The position numbers and the translations under genes are program-made. Positions 46,819 through 55,644 of a stretch of 64,000 nucleotides of DNA are shown in pieces (position 1 is the stretch's first letter; each line of letters begins with the position of its first letter). The notes under the pieces were generated by a model that saw only the letters and a list, made by a program, of their open reading frames with translations, did no database searches and was not told the DNA's origin. The stretch comes from an uncultured Verrucomicrobia subdivision 3 bacterium (lineage in GTDB: Bacteria > Verrucomicrobiota > Verrucomicrobiia > Limisphaerales > UBA11358). The stretch is taken from NCBI GenBank assembly GCA_903865745.1, contig CAIPKV010000060.1, positions 1 through 64,000 on the forward strand, written 5' to 3'.

Positions 46819-47232
46819 TCAGCGACGCGCCCGAAACCACTTCGCCGCCGCCGCGTGGGCCATCACCACATCCGGGTCGCGTTGCAGCGCATCGAAATAA
46901 TGCCGAGCAAAACCTTCGCCCACCTCGGATGCCACCAGCAGTTCGCCCGTCCGTTTCACCAAGGCCGCCGCCGCGTCATCAGTCAGCGGGGCTGTACTTT
47001 TTGCGTCAAGCGCCTCATCCAGCGCCACAATGAGCAGCGAGAGCGGATGCAGCCAGGCAAACCACGGGTCATCGGTCAGCAGTTTCAGGAAATGGTTGGC
47101 CGACGGGATGGTGCCGATATTCTGCTCGTAGCCGACGCGTTCCGAATCCACCAGCGCCTTGTGCAGGTCCAGCAGCGCCGTGCGCAAATGGCTGAGGCGT
47201 TCGTGAAAATTCTCTGACGGCGGCAAATCCAT
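46819..47232 (-). CDS. Conserved-looking small helical protein, function unknown
   Basis: The start is placed at the ATG giving MDLPPSENFHERLSHLRTAL. The longer ORF begins with TTG inside the neighbouring repeat array and is not credible. 137 residues, mostly alpha-helical and soluble, with HLRTALLDLHKALVDSERVGYE, FAWLHPLSLLIVALDEALDA and FARHYFDALQRDPDVVMAH. It resembles a four-helix bundle. I cannot name a family. Confidence 0.65.
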   Translation of the reverse strand: MDLPPSENFHERLSHLRTALLDLHKALVDSERVGYEQNIGTIPSANHFLKLLTDDPWFAWLHPLSLLIVALDEALDAKSTAPLTDDAAAALVKRTGELLVASEVGEGFARHYFDALQRDPDVVMAHAAAAKWFRARR

Positions 47233-47333
47233 GCGCGGAAGATAGCGCAAATACCGCCAGCTGTCATCGTGGCAACCTATTAGCTTGTGCCGCGCTACCG
47301 GCCGCTGGTGTTGAAAAGTCAACGGCGGAAGGT

Positions 47334-47585
47334 TCACCGCCAATGGCTAGGGGCACGCCCCCAGCGGCAAGGGGCGTAAACCCTACGGCTACTTTCACGC
47401 CCCCAACCGTCGGTGGCGCATTTATAACCACTTCTTTCCCATACCCAATGGTTGGGTTTGCGTCCGTAACGGCTGCTTTCTCGCCCCTAACCATTACTTT
47501 ACCACCCCCAACGATTGGGTTTGCAACGCCAATGATTACTTTTTTACCCACAACCATCGGGATTGCGCCCTTATTCGTGAAAAAC
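47334..47585. repeat. 21-bp tandem array 4 (CCCCCAACGATTGGGTTT-like, about 12 units)
   Basis: Twelve consecutive 21-bp units, for example ccatacccaatggttgggtt, ccacccccaacgattgggtt and gcgtccgtaacggctgcttt. Two half-types alternate, ending in gggttt or in ctttc. Several contain the palindrome acccaa-n-ttgggt. Both strands are open as heptapeptide repeats, which explains the ORF-track entries here. The last unit is weak. The array lies between two divergent genes. From its end to the GH43-like start (47586-47724) I see nothing else. Confidence 0.88.
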
Positions 47586-47724
47586 AGCTCGTTTTCGCCA
47601 TCCGAAGCCTCTTTTTAGTATTTTTGAGGTGAAACCAGGTCATTTTTCAAGGCCGGATCTCCCGTGCTAGCTGGAAAAGCGAACAATCCACTTGCCGCTA
47701 AAGCTACCCGCAGCTAGCTTCGGA

Positions 47725-48825
47725 ATGATGTCACTGATTCTCTTTCACTCGGCCCGGGCTTTGCCCTTGGCGTTAACCTTCTTCGTCGCCGTGGTCAACT
47801 ACAGCCAGGCCGAGGCGCCCAAACCGGCTAAAACCTTCATTGATTATTTTCAGCCGATGCCGATAACCAGCTCGTTGACCACCAACGTCTGGGGTGCTGC
47901 CACCGTCGGCCCGCGCGATCCGCAGAATGGTCTCGAAGATACCACGCTGAAGGCCTGGGATTATTGGGATGGTAAAATCATCAAGGGGCCTGAAGGCAAA
48001 TATCATTTGTTTGGCAGCCGCTGGGCGCAGGCGCGCGGCCATAACGGCTGGGTTCAGTCAAAAGCCATTCATGCCGTCAGCGATAATCTCTTTGGGCCTT
48101 ACCAGGATAAAGGGCTTTGCTGGCCGGACAGCGAAGGCGGCAAAGGGCACAATGTTACCGCGCTGCAATTAGCCGACGGCCGCTGCGCTATCGTAATCAG
48201 TGAAACGCGGCCCGGCACGGTGTATGTTTCACAATCGCTCGATGGCCCGTGGGTGTTGCTGGGAAAAATCAGTGTCGCAGACAATCCCAAATGGCGTGCC
48301 TCTAATGAAATCATCTTGTTGCGCCCGGATGGAAACTACGAGCTGTTTGGCCGCGCAGGCGTGGTCATGCTTAGCACCAACGGGGTGCTCGGTCCTTATG
48401 TTGCTCAAGGCGCGAGCATTTATCCGGGCATCGCGGGCATGCCGCAGCATGAATTGCGTCATCTCGAAGACCCGGTGCTGTGGTTCAGCGGTGGTCTGTA
48501 TCACATCACCGTCAATAATTGGAGCGACCGCAAAGCCTATCACCTGACTTCCGCCAACGGCATTGATGGCTGGACCTATCGCGGTCTGGCGTACACGCCG
48601 ACGCAGGATTTTGTGCGCTACGCTGACGGCACCGTTAACCGCTGGCCGAAACTGGAAAGGCCCGGGGTTTATCTGGAAAACGGTCACGTGTCCGCCATCA
48701 CGCTCGCGGTTATTGACGTGGAAAAGGAGCAGGAACATGGGAACGATGGCCACGGCAGCAAAATCATCGTCATCCCCTTCGACGGTGCTGCGCTAGACCG
48801 CGATTTGCAGTCTGTCGCAAAATAA
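47725..48825 (+). CDS. Exported GH43-like five-bladed beta-propeller glycosidase
   Basis: The start is placed at MMSLILFHSARALPLALTFFV, a signal peptide; the ORF opens 11 codons earlier with TTG. The mature protein has propeller-blade sequences typical of glycoside hydrolase families 43/62/117-like: DYWDGKIIKGPEGKYHLFGS, KGHNVTALQLADGRCAIV, SLDGPWVLLGK and LEDPVLWFSGGLYHITVNNW (the LEDP motif suits a catalytic or stabilising acid), plus GWTYRGLAYTP. Secreted action on plant or algal polysaccharide side chains is likely; the exact linkage is unknown. Confidence 0.8.
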   Translation: MMSLILFHSARALPLALTFFVAVVNYSQAEAPKPAKTFIDYFQPMPITSSLTTNVWGAATVGPRDPQNGLEDTTLKAWDYWDGKIIKGPEGKYHLFGSRWAQARGHNGWVQSKAIHAVSDNLFGPYQDKGLCWPDSEGGKGHNVTALQLADGRCAIVISETRPGTVYVSQSLDGPWVLLGKISVADNPKWRASNEIILLRPDGNYELFGRAGVVMLSTNGVLGPYVAQGASIYPGIAGMPQHELRHLEDPVLWFSGGLYHITVNNWSDRKAYHLTSANGIDGWTYRGLAYTPTQDFVRYADGTVNRWPKLERPGVYLENGHVSAITLAVIDVEKEQEHGNDGHGSKIIVIPFDGAALDRDLQSVAK

Positions 48826-48846
48826 TTGGCGCGTGTTCCAACGACA

Positions 48847-50379
48847 TCAAGGTTTTCCATCAATCAGCTTTTGCACTTTTGCCTTCACTGCGGCATCCAT
48901 CTTGATGAGCGGCGGCCAGGCACGTTTGAAACCTTCGCCTGGAATTTTCTTCGTGGCGTCAAAACCCATTTTGCTGCCGCTGGCGATTTCGCTAGTCGCA
49001 TGATCCAGCACATCGGACGGACCTTTGGTATAGATGCTGTCGCGCTGCGGATCGGTGTTGGCCGTGAGATGGAATAGCACTTCACTGGTGTTGTGAACAT
49101 TCACATCTGCATCCACCACGACGATGTATTTCGTGAACATCATCTGCCCCATGCCCCAGAGGCCGTGCATGATTTTGTAAGCCTGCATCGGGTAGGTCTT
49201 CTTGATGCTGACGAACACGAGGTTGTGGAATACTCCTTCCGCTGGCAACGCGATGTCCATGATCTCGGGGAAATTCATTTTGAAGATCGGTAAGAATAAT
49301 TTAACGCTCGCACCGCCAATATAAAAATCTTCCATCGGCGGTATGCCGACAATCGTCGCCGGATAGACCGCATCCTTGCGATGCGTAATGGCGGTAACGT
49401 GAAACACCGGATACGGCTCGGGCAATGTGTAATAGCCGGTGTGATCGCCGAACGGTCCTTCCTCGCGCAACGGCTCGGTGGGGTCGATATAACCTTCGAT
49501 CACGAAGTCGGCATTGGCGGGTACTTCCAAATCGTTCGTCTCGCACTTCACGAGTTCGACGGATTTTTTGCGAAGATAACCGGCGAGCAGAAATTCGTCC
49601 AAGCCGTCCGGTAATGGTGCGGTCGCGGCGAAGGGAAACATTGGGTCGCCGCCGATAAAAATTGCCACGGGCATACGCTCGCCTTTTTCATAATAACGAC
49701 GGCCATGGCGCGCGGCTACCTTCTGCAACTGCCAGTGCATGCCGGTGGTTTTGTCGTCGTAAATTTGGATGCGATACATGCCGAGATTGCGCTCGCCCGT
49801 GTCCGGGTCGCGCGTGACCACGCATGGCAAAGTGATGAATCGTCCGCCATCGAGCGGCCAGCAGCGAAGAATGGGAATGTTCGCAAGCGTGGGCGGCTGC
49901 GGGTTGAACGAAGCGGGATTGATGACGTCCGGAGCTTTCGGCCAACTCTTCGATACGGCGGGGGCATCATATTTGTGAATGACATCCTTGCACGAACCGC
50001 TCTTCACGGTTTTCGGTTTTGCGTGGCGCAAATCGAGCGCGAGTGAGAGCAGCTTGATGGCATCCTTGAAACTGGTCGGCGGCTTGGCTTTCATCAACGC
50101 GCCGAGTTCGTTCGCGACTTCGTTCACGGACTCCGCGCCCATGCTCAGAGCCATGCGCTTGTGCGATCCGAGCGTGTTGATGGCCACGGGGAAGGGCGAT
50201 ATGACACCGTTGATAGTGGGTTTTTCAAACAGCAATGCCTTGCCGCCGCCGGGCAATTTCATTTCGCGGTCGGCAATCTCGGTAATTTCGAGTTCAGTGG
50301 CGACAGGCTCGGAAATGCGTTTGAGTTCGCCCGCGCGGTCGAGGGCGTTGACGAAATCGCGAAAGGAATCAAAAGCCAT
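48847..50379 (-). CDS. ubiD: UbiD family decarboxylase
   Basis: Prenylated-FMN-dependent non-oxidative decarboxylase. Typical features are the N-terminus FRDFVNALDRAGELKRI, GNxxR-type sequence RNLGMYRIQIYDDKTTGMHW, the prFMN region VAIFIGGDPMFPFAATAPLP, the active-site stretch REEGPFGDHTGYYTLPEPYP, and TKYIVVVDADVNVHN. Length 510, as in the UbiD/MenG-like group of quinone biosynthesis. It is the last gene of a likely mdh-thioesterase-ubiD run, though mdh is separated by a repeat. A role in menaquinone synthesis by the futalosine route is possible. Confidence 0.9.
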   Translation of the reverse strand: MAFDSFRDFVNALDRAGELKRISEPVATELEITEIADREMKLPGGGKALLFEKPTINGVISPFPVAINTLGSHKRMALSMGAESVNEVANELGALMKAKPPTSFKDAIKLLSLALDLRHAKPKTVKSGSCKDVIHKYDAPAVSKSWPKAPDVINPASFNPQPPTLANIPILRCWPLDGGRFITLPCVVTRDPDTGERNLGMYRIQIYDDKTTGMHWQLQKVAARHGRRYYEKGERMPVAIFIGGDPMFPFAATAPLPDGLDEFLLAGYLRKKSVELVKCETNDLEVPANADFVIEGYIDPTEPLREEGPFGDHTGYYTLPEPYPVFHVTAITHRKDAVYPATIVGIPPMEDFYIGGASVKLFLPIFKMNFPEIMDIALPAEGVFHNLVFVSIKKTYPMQAYKIMHGLWGMGQMMFTKYIVVVDADVNVHNTSEVLFHLTANTDPQRDSIYTKGPSDVLDHATSEIASGSKMGFDATKKIPGEGFKRAWPPLIKMDAAVKAKVQKLIDGKP

Positions 50380-50427
50380 ACACCGCTGAAACTAAACCGA
50401 ATCAGGGCGAAGGAAAAGGAAATGAAA

Positions 50428-50823
50428 TCAGCCGCACTTGGCCTTGACCCGCTTTGTGAAGCTTTCTGTTCGAATAATCGCGCGTTTGTGCAGACCGCGT
50501 ACGATGACTTCATGCGCATCGCGGGCCTCAATCTGGAAGGTGACCTTGCGGTCTTCGACGGCAATCACCTGCGCGCGGCAATGAATCGCCTGGCCAACGG
50601 GCGTCGGCGCGAGATGTCGAATATCAATTTCAAGCCCCACGGAACGCTCGTCTGCTTCAAGATGTGGCGTCAGGGCGTGGCGCGCGGTGCGTTCTAAAAA
50701 CTGTATGATGTTTGGCGTGGAGACGACGGCGGGCATACCATCGCCGTGAAATTCCACGGCATGCTTCATGTCCGTAGGAATGGCTAGCTCGCCGACTTCA
50801 CCAATTCTGGGACGCGATTTCAT
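50428..50823 (-). CDS. Hotdog-fold thioesterase (fluoroacetyl-CoA thioesterase-like)
   Basis: 131-residue single hotdog domain: AVEFHGDGMPAVVSTPNIIQFLERTA, then VGLEIDIRHLAPTPVGQAIHCRAQV and KVTFQIEARDAHEVIVRGLHKRAII. The pattern VSTP-n-IxxxE and the HLAPTPVG turn fit the FlK-like thioesterase group acting on acyl-CoA. It lies 48 bp upstream of ubiD on the same strand, so the two may share a pathway, for example aromatic or quinone precursors. Confidence 0.82.
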   Translation of the reverse strand: MKSRPRIGEVGELAIPTDMKHAVEFHGDGMPAVVSTPNIIQFLERTARHALTPHLEADERSVGLEIDIRHLAPTPVGQAIHCRAQVIAVEDRKVTFQIEARDAHEVIVRGLHKRAIIRTESFTKRVKAKCG

Positions 50824-50837
50824 TCAAAACAAAATTG

Positions 50838-50897
50838 CCACAGAAGCACAGAGTTTGCAGAGAAGAATTTCACTCTGTGTTCTCTGAGTTTCTGTGG
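50838..50897. repeat. Dispersed-type hairpin (CCACAGAAGCACAGAG)
   Basis: Arms ccacagaagcacagag and ctctgagtttctgtgg pair at 15 of 16 positions (one G-U included) around a 28-base interior that itself repeats cagag and ctctgtg. The wording resembles the cacagagacacagag repeats scattered through many environmental genomes. It lies just after mdh on the minus strand and may end its transcript. Confidence 0.7.
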
Positions 50898-50914
50898 AAA
50901 TGATAAACGGCAAT

Positions 50915-51910
50915 TTATTTTGGCAGTAAATCCGTAACGAGCGATTTCTCTTCCTTGAGCTCGGCTTCGGTTGCGGCAATTTTCGCCTTGCTAAACTCGT
51001 TGAGCGGTACGCCCTGGACGATTTCAAAATCCTTACCGTTACTACGAATAGGGTAGCTGAAGATCAAACCCTTTTCGATCCCGTAGCTGCCGTCGGAATG
51101 GACACCAACACTGAACCAGTCGCCAGCGGGCGTGGGATGCGTGAGCTTGTAAACCGTGTTGACGGCGGCATTGGCGGCACTGGCCGCGCTGCTCAAACCG
51201 CGCGCCTTGATGATGGCCGCGCCGCGCTGTTGGACGGTGGTGATGAAATCCTTCTCCAGCCATTCGCGGTGGCTGATGACTTCTGGCACGGGGCGGCCTT
51301 GAATCTTCGCGTTGAAGAAATCCGGATACATCGTGGCGCTATGGTTACCCCAGATGGCGAGGTTGGTGACAGCGGTGACATCCACGCTGGCTTTCTGGGC
51401 GAGCTGCGACTTGGCGCGGTTTTCGTCCAGCGCGGTCATGGCGAAGAAACGATTTTTCGGCACACCGGGCGCGTTGTTAGCGGCGATAAGCGAATTCGTA
51501 TTACACGGATTGCCAACGACGAGCACGCGAACGTCACTCGCGGCGTTCTTGGCTATAGCATTACCTTGGCCGGTGAAAATCTTTCCGTTAATGCCAAGCA
51601 AATCCTTGCGTTCCATGCCAGCCTTGCGCGGCACGGCGCCAACGAGCAGCGCCCAGTTCACTCCCTTGAACCCTTCGTCGAGGTTCGAGGTCGGCACGAG
51701 GCCCTTGAGTAAAGGGAACGCGCAGTCGTCCAGTTCCATGCAGACGCCATTGAGCGCGGCCAAGGCTTTTTCATCCGGTACTTCGATCAGGTGCAGGATA
51801 ACCGGTTGATCCGGACCAAACGCCGCGCCGGAAGCAATACGGAAGAGGAGTGAATAACCGATTTGACCGGCCGCGCCGGTAATCGCCACGCGAAGGGGAG
51901 CTTTGTTCAT
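50915..51910 (-). CDS. mdh: Malate dehydrogenase (NAD, cytosolic-type)
   Basis: Citric-acid-cycle enzyme interconverting malate and oxaloacetate. The NAD site is [20 protein letters not shown] at the N-terminus. The active-site loop includes [15 protein letters not shown], with substrate arginines. Asn binding is in [10 protein letters not shown], and the catalytic histidine is in [15 protein letters not shown]. 331 residues, of the longer MDH group with a C-terminal [13 protein letters not shown] tail. Confidence 0.96.
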   Translation of the reverse strand: MNKAPLRVAITGAAGQIGYSLLFRIASGAAFGPDQPVILHLIEVPDEKALAALNGVCMELDDCAFPLLKGLVPTSNLDEGFKGVNWALLVGAVPRKAGMERKDLLGINGKIFTGQGNAIAKNAASDVRVLVVGNPCNTNSLIAANNAPGVPKNRFFAMTALDENRAKSQLAQKASVDVTAVTNLAIWGNHSATMYPDFFNAKIQGRPVPEVISHREWLEKDFITTVQQRGAAIIKARGLSSAASAANAAVNTVYKLTHPTPAGDWFSVGVHSDGSYGIEKGLIFSYPIRSNGKDFEIVQGVPLNEFSKAKIAATEAELKEEKSLVTDLLPK

Positions 51911-52053
51911 AAAATAAAAATCAAGCGCTAGTATAATTATTTACTTTGGCTCCACGCAAGCGCGGAACCGCTCCTATTCAAAGCGACCCACCGGCCTTGG
52001 AAATTTAGCCGTGTCCATTTGTGCCCATCTGTGGTTTAATTCTCCACGTAACT

Positions 52054-52428
52054 ATGGATTCCAAAAAACTGGCGAAACTGTGCCGCGATTTCGCGGACAA
52101 CAAAAAGGCGGAAAACATTACCGTGCTTGACGTGCGGAAACTTTCGTCCGTGACGGATTTTTTTGTCATTGCCACCGGCACGAGCCAGCCACACCTGCGC
52201 GCCATCGTCGAAGAAATTACTAGCCGGTTGCGCGACGAACATGATTTGCGCCCGGCGCGTTCGGAAGGCATGGTTTCTGGTGCTTGGGTGGTACTGGATT
52301 ATTTTGACGTGATTGTCCACGTCATGCATACGGAGACACGTGCCCGCTACGATCTCGAAGGGCTATGGGGTGACGCTAAGCCGTTGAAAACGGCCAAACC
52401 AAAAAAGAAAACTCCATCGAAAAAATAA
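52054..52428 (+). CDS. rsfS: Ribosomal silencing factor RsfS
   Basis: Binds ribosomal protein uL14 and blocks subunit joining in starvation. The start is placed at MDSKKLAKLCRDFADNKKAE; the ORF's 11 extra codons fall in a repeat-like spacer (gtgtccatttgtgcccatct). The family core is ITVLDVRKLSSVTDFFVIATG, EGMVSGAWVVLDYFDVIVHVM and YDLEGLWGDAK, with a lysine-rich tail. 124 residues. Confidence 0.94.
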   Translation: MDSKKLAKLCRDFADNKKAENITVLDVRKLSSVTDFFVIATGTSQPHLRAIVEEITSRLRDEHDLRPARSEGMVSGAWVVLDYFDVIVHVMHTETRARYDLEGLWGDAKPLKTAKPKKKTPSKK

Positions 52429-52467
52429 TTTCACCGGAGCTTCTAGTAAACTTAGTTCAGGTCCCGT

Positions 52468-52806
52468 TCAAGTCTCAGTGTTGGTTGGTGGCGGGTTTTT
52501 CTCAGGTATCTCTTCTGAGGTCTTGACCATTTCGTCAACGAGCTTCTTAAACTCGGCAAGCCCAGTCGAGGGGATGATAATTGTGTCACGGCGTCCGGCC
52601 ACATCCTCGGTGATACGCAGAAAGCGTCCACGCGGGTTTTCCTTGAGGGTCAGAACAAAGAATTTCCGCTCAATTTGCAACTCGACGGTTTTCAAGGTGT
52701 CTTCGTTGACTGGCGGGCGGGGTTGGGCGTTGTATTTGGGCGTACCGTAGCCCTGACTTTGATAAGGGCGGCGGCCGTAAGGCGAGGGGCGTTCGTTCGA
52801 AATCAT
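52468..52806 (-). CDS. PUR-type single-stranded nucleic-acid-binding protein (DUF3276-like)
   Basis: The start is placed at the ATG giving MISNERPSPYGRRPYQS; the ORF opens 18 codons upstream with TTG. A glycine/proline/tyrosine-rich N-terminus precedes one PUR repeat (about 35-100): VELQIERKFFVLTLKENPRGRF, LRITEDVAGRRDTIIIP and LAEFKKLVDEMVK. Related bacterial PUR proteins bind single-stranded DNA or RNA. Convergent with rsfS. Confidence 0.82.
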   Translation of the reverse strand: MISNERPSPYGRRPYQSQGYGTPKYNAQPRPPVNEDTLKTVELQIERKFFVLTLKENPRGRFLRITEDVAGRRDTIIIPSTGLAEFKKLVDEMVKTSEEIPEKNPPPTNTET

Positions 52807-52943
52807 AAATCCGTTAATATTATTAAGACTTAAATTCGACCGATTTTTGAAAATTGTCAAACGACAAAGGTGGTAATACCGACTGAGCAGCCAGCATATT
52901 CATGCGATTGACAAAAACGCAGCTTGGAAGAAGCGCCAAAGCT

Positions 52944-54248
52944 TTAAAGTATGTTTGCCGCCAGTTCTGCTAGCTCAGAGCGCTCTCCCTTTTGCAATTC
53001 GATGTGAGCGGCAATCGCCTGATCACGAAACCGACTTATGATGTAATTGAAACCATTTGACGAGGAGTCCACATATGGGTTGTCAATCTGATACGGGTCA
53101 CCAGTGAAAATAATTTTTGTACCGCTGCCGACACGCGTGACAATTGTCTTCGCCTCAAGCGGCGTGAGGTTTTGGGCCTCGTCAATAATCATAAATTGGT
53201 TGGCGATACTGCGGCCGCGAATGTAGCTCAACGCCTCCACCACAATGCTGCCGCTGCGCATCAAATCCGCCGCGCGGCGATGGTCATGACCCATATTCAA
53301 ATCGCTCAACATTTCCAGCGCGTCATGAATCGGCTGCATCCACGGCGCAAGTTTTTCTTCGAGTGAGCCCGGAAGAAAACCGAGCTCCTTGCCCATTGAA
53401 ATGGTCGGGCGAGCAACCACAAGCCGCCGGAATTCGCGGTCGTTCACTACGCGCTTCAAACCGGCGGCCATTGCCACTAAAGTTTTGCCTGTGCCGGCTT
53501 TGCCCATCAGGGTGACCAGTTTCACGCGGTCGTCGAGCAGTGCGTCGAGTGCGAAATGCTGCTCCCGATTGCGCGGTTTGATGCCCCAGACGCCTTCACG
53601 ACAGTCCATAATGGGGATGAGTTTTGTTCCCGTTGCGTCGACTTTTGTAAGTGCGGCCTTCTTCGGGTTCGCCTCGTCGGTCAGCGTACAGTATTCGTTT
53701 GGGAAATATTTTTTACTACTGTCCAATATAAATTCACCCTTGGCACGGAACGCCGTGATTTTTTCCGCTGATACGGTCATGTCAACCATCCCGGTATAAA
53801 GATCGGTGATGAACACGCGATCGGTCTCATAATCTTCCGCCATGACGCCAATGGCATCGGCCTTGATACGCAAATTGATATCTTTGGAAACAAGAATGGT
53901 TGCATTTTTTGGCTGCGTCCGCTGAATGCTAGCTGCCAAAGCAAGAATCCGGTTGTCCACCGAATCTTTAGGAAAAATCGTATCGCCGTGTCCGTTTTTC
54001 TGGAAGGCGATTTTTAATTTGCCGCCGTTCGGTAAATCCACGCCCGCACTAAGACTGCCTTCGCCGCGAAAACCGTCAAGCATCCGCGAGACCGTGCGCG
54101 CGTTGCGGCCCAGCTCGGTGGACTCGCGCTTGAATCGATCAATTTCCTCGATAACCTCAATGGGCACGAGGACGTTGTTTTCTTTAAAATTAACGAGCGA
54201 GTTTGGGTCGTGGAGGAGGACGTTGGTGTCGAGGATGTAGTTTTTCAC
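52944..54248 (-). CDS. PhoH family ATPase with N-terminal PIN domain (PhoH2 type)
   Basis: Fusion of a PIN ribonuclease domain (about 1-140: KNYILDTNVLLHDPNSLVNF, EEIDRFKRESTELGRNAR, LALAASIQRTQP) and a PhoH ATPase/helicase domain (about 225-430). The ATPase motifs are Walker A MGKAGTGKTLVAMAAGL, RPTISMGKELGFLPGSLEEK, Walker B QFMIIDEAQNLTPLEAK and TRVGSGTKIIFTGDPYQID. PhoH2 proteins unwind and cleave RNA and are often considered toxin-like. The start is GTG. Length 434. Confidence 0.93.
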   Translation of the reverse strand: MKNYILDTNVLLHDPNSLVNFKENNVLVPIEVIEEIDRFKRESTELGRNARTVSRMLDGFRGEGSLSAGVDLPNGGKLKIAFQKNGHGDTIFPKDSVDNRILALAASIQRTQPKNATILVSKDINLRIKADAIGVMAEDYETDRVFITDLYTGMVDMTVSAEKITAFRAKGEFILDSSKKYFPNEYCTLTDEANPKKAALTKVDATGTKLIPIMDCREGVWGIKPRNREQHFALDALLDDRVKLVTLMGKAGTGKTLVAMAAGLKRVVNDREFRRLVVARPTISMGKELGFLPGSLEEKLAPWMQPIHDALEMLSDLNMGHDHRRAADLMRSGSIVVEALSYIRGRSIANQFMIIDEAQNLTPLEAKTIVTRVGSGTKIIFTGDPYQIDNPYVDSSSNGFNYIISRFRDQAIAAHIELQKGERSELAELAANIL

Positions 54249-54486
54249 TTTGAAATAAAACGGACGGTGAAGTTTCCGCCGGAATGGCGGCTGCGGTTAG
54301 AATATATGAACAGCGTTGTCAAAATTTCCCTGAAACTTGAGTTGATTTTTTCAAGCATAAAAATTGTGTCAACGATAATCATGCTATCCCGTGAAACTTT
54401 CTGGTTACATAAATATAAAATGCCTGCTTGCGAAGGCGGTTGAAAATTATTTCCGGCCAAGTCATGTGCTGGCATAATCCCAGCGC

Positions 54487-55599
54487 ATGGCAAAAAAAAA
54501 TCCATTCATTCGTCCGCTTGTCCACGACCTCCACGCCTATGTACCCGGTGAGCAGCCGAAAATTAAAGGTCTAATCAAGCTTAACACAAACGAAAATCCC
54601 TACCCGCCCTCACCTAAAGTCCTGAAGGCGGTAAAAAACGCAACCGATGCGCGCCTGCGGCTGTATCCGAATCCGACAGCTGAAAAACTACGCGTAAAAC
54701 TGGCAGAGCTGCACGGCTGCCAGCCTGAAAATATTATTGTCGGTAATGGTTCGGACGAATTGTTGGCTCTCGCGGTGCGGGCATTTGTCGAACCAAAATC
54801 AAAATTCAAGGACCAAAACTCAGAACGGGCTCAGGCTACAGTGCAATTTTTTACACCTAGCTACTCGCTTTATCCAGTGCTGGCGGATATTCATGGTGCC
54901 ATAAAATCCGCAGTGCCCCTTAAATCAGATTTTTCAATTCCAAGCGTTCCGGAATTGAAACGCGGTATGGAGTGGAAGTTTAACGCCGCGCTGACCTGCG
55001 TGACGTCACCGAATGCTCCGAGCGGGCGAGGCTACCATACGGCCGAGCTGGAAAAGCTATGCCGTGCGCAGCAGGGCGTAGTCATTCTGGACGAGGCTTA
55101 TGTAGATTTTGCCATTGAAAACGCGCAAAAGCTCGCGCTCAAATTTCCTCACGTCCTTGTGGCGCGGACCTTTTCCAAGGCATACTCACTTTGCTTCCAG
55201 CGCGTCGGTTATTTTATTGGTCATACAGACCTCATTGCTGCCTTGGACAAGATTCGCGATAGCTATAATGTAAATGGTCTTGGCCAGATTGCCGCCGAGG
55301 TAACACTGGACAATTTGAAGTTTTACCGCGCTAATTTTAAGAAAATCATTGCGACACGGGAATGGCTGGCTGATGAGTTGACGAAATGCGGCTTTCATGT
55401 TTTGCCAAGTCAGGCAAATTTTTTACTCGCAAAACCACCGCTGTTCTCGGCACATGAATGGTTGCAGAAACTACGCGAGCAAAAAATCCTTGTCCGCTGG
55501 TTTAGCACTCCTGAAGTCAGTAATTATTTGCGTATAACCATCGGTACCCCCGCGGAAGCAGTGAAGTTGGTGCGAGTTGCGCGTCGACTGACACGATAG
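54487..55599 (+). CDS. hisC: Histidinol-phosphate aminotransferase
   Basis: PLP-dependent fold I enzyme of histidine synthesis. Motifs are IKLNTNENPYPPSPKVLKA at the N-terminus, IIVGNGSDELLALAVRAF, FTPSYSLYPVLADI, TSPNAPSGRGYHTAELEKL, VILDEAYVDFA, and the PLP-lysine motif ARTFSKAYSLCFQRVGYFIG. 370 residues, full length. No other his genes are near. It opens the run of co-directional genes leading into the exopolysaccharide cluster, which starts 46 bp later, so it may share that transcript. Confidence 0.93.
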   Translation: MAKKNPFIRPLVHDLHAYVPGEQPKIKGLIKLNTNENPYPPSPKVLKAVKNATDARLRLYPNPTAEKLRVKLAELHGCQPENIIVGNGSDELLALAVRAFVEPKSKFKDQNSERAQATVQFFTPSYSLYPVLADIHGAIKSAVPLKSDFSIPSVPELKRGMEWKFNAALTCVTSPNAPSGRGYHTAELEKLCRAQQGVVILDEAYVDFAIENAQKLALKFPHVLVARTFSKAYSLCFQRVGYFIGHTDLIAALDKIRDSYNVNGLGQIAAEVTLDNLKFYRANFKKIIATREWLADELTKCGFHVLPSQANFLLAKPPLFSAHEWLQKLREQKILVRWFSTPEVSNYLRITIGTPAEAVKLVRVARRLTR

Positions 55600-55644
55600 T
55601 TTGGGGGTATTCGACTTCGGCTGGTATTCTAATACTGGAAAACT

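Noticed and set aside
47264-47618. Heptapeptide-repeat ORFs across array 4
   Set aside because: Same reason as array 1; both strands are open at once and there is no independent sign of translation.
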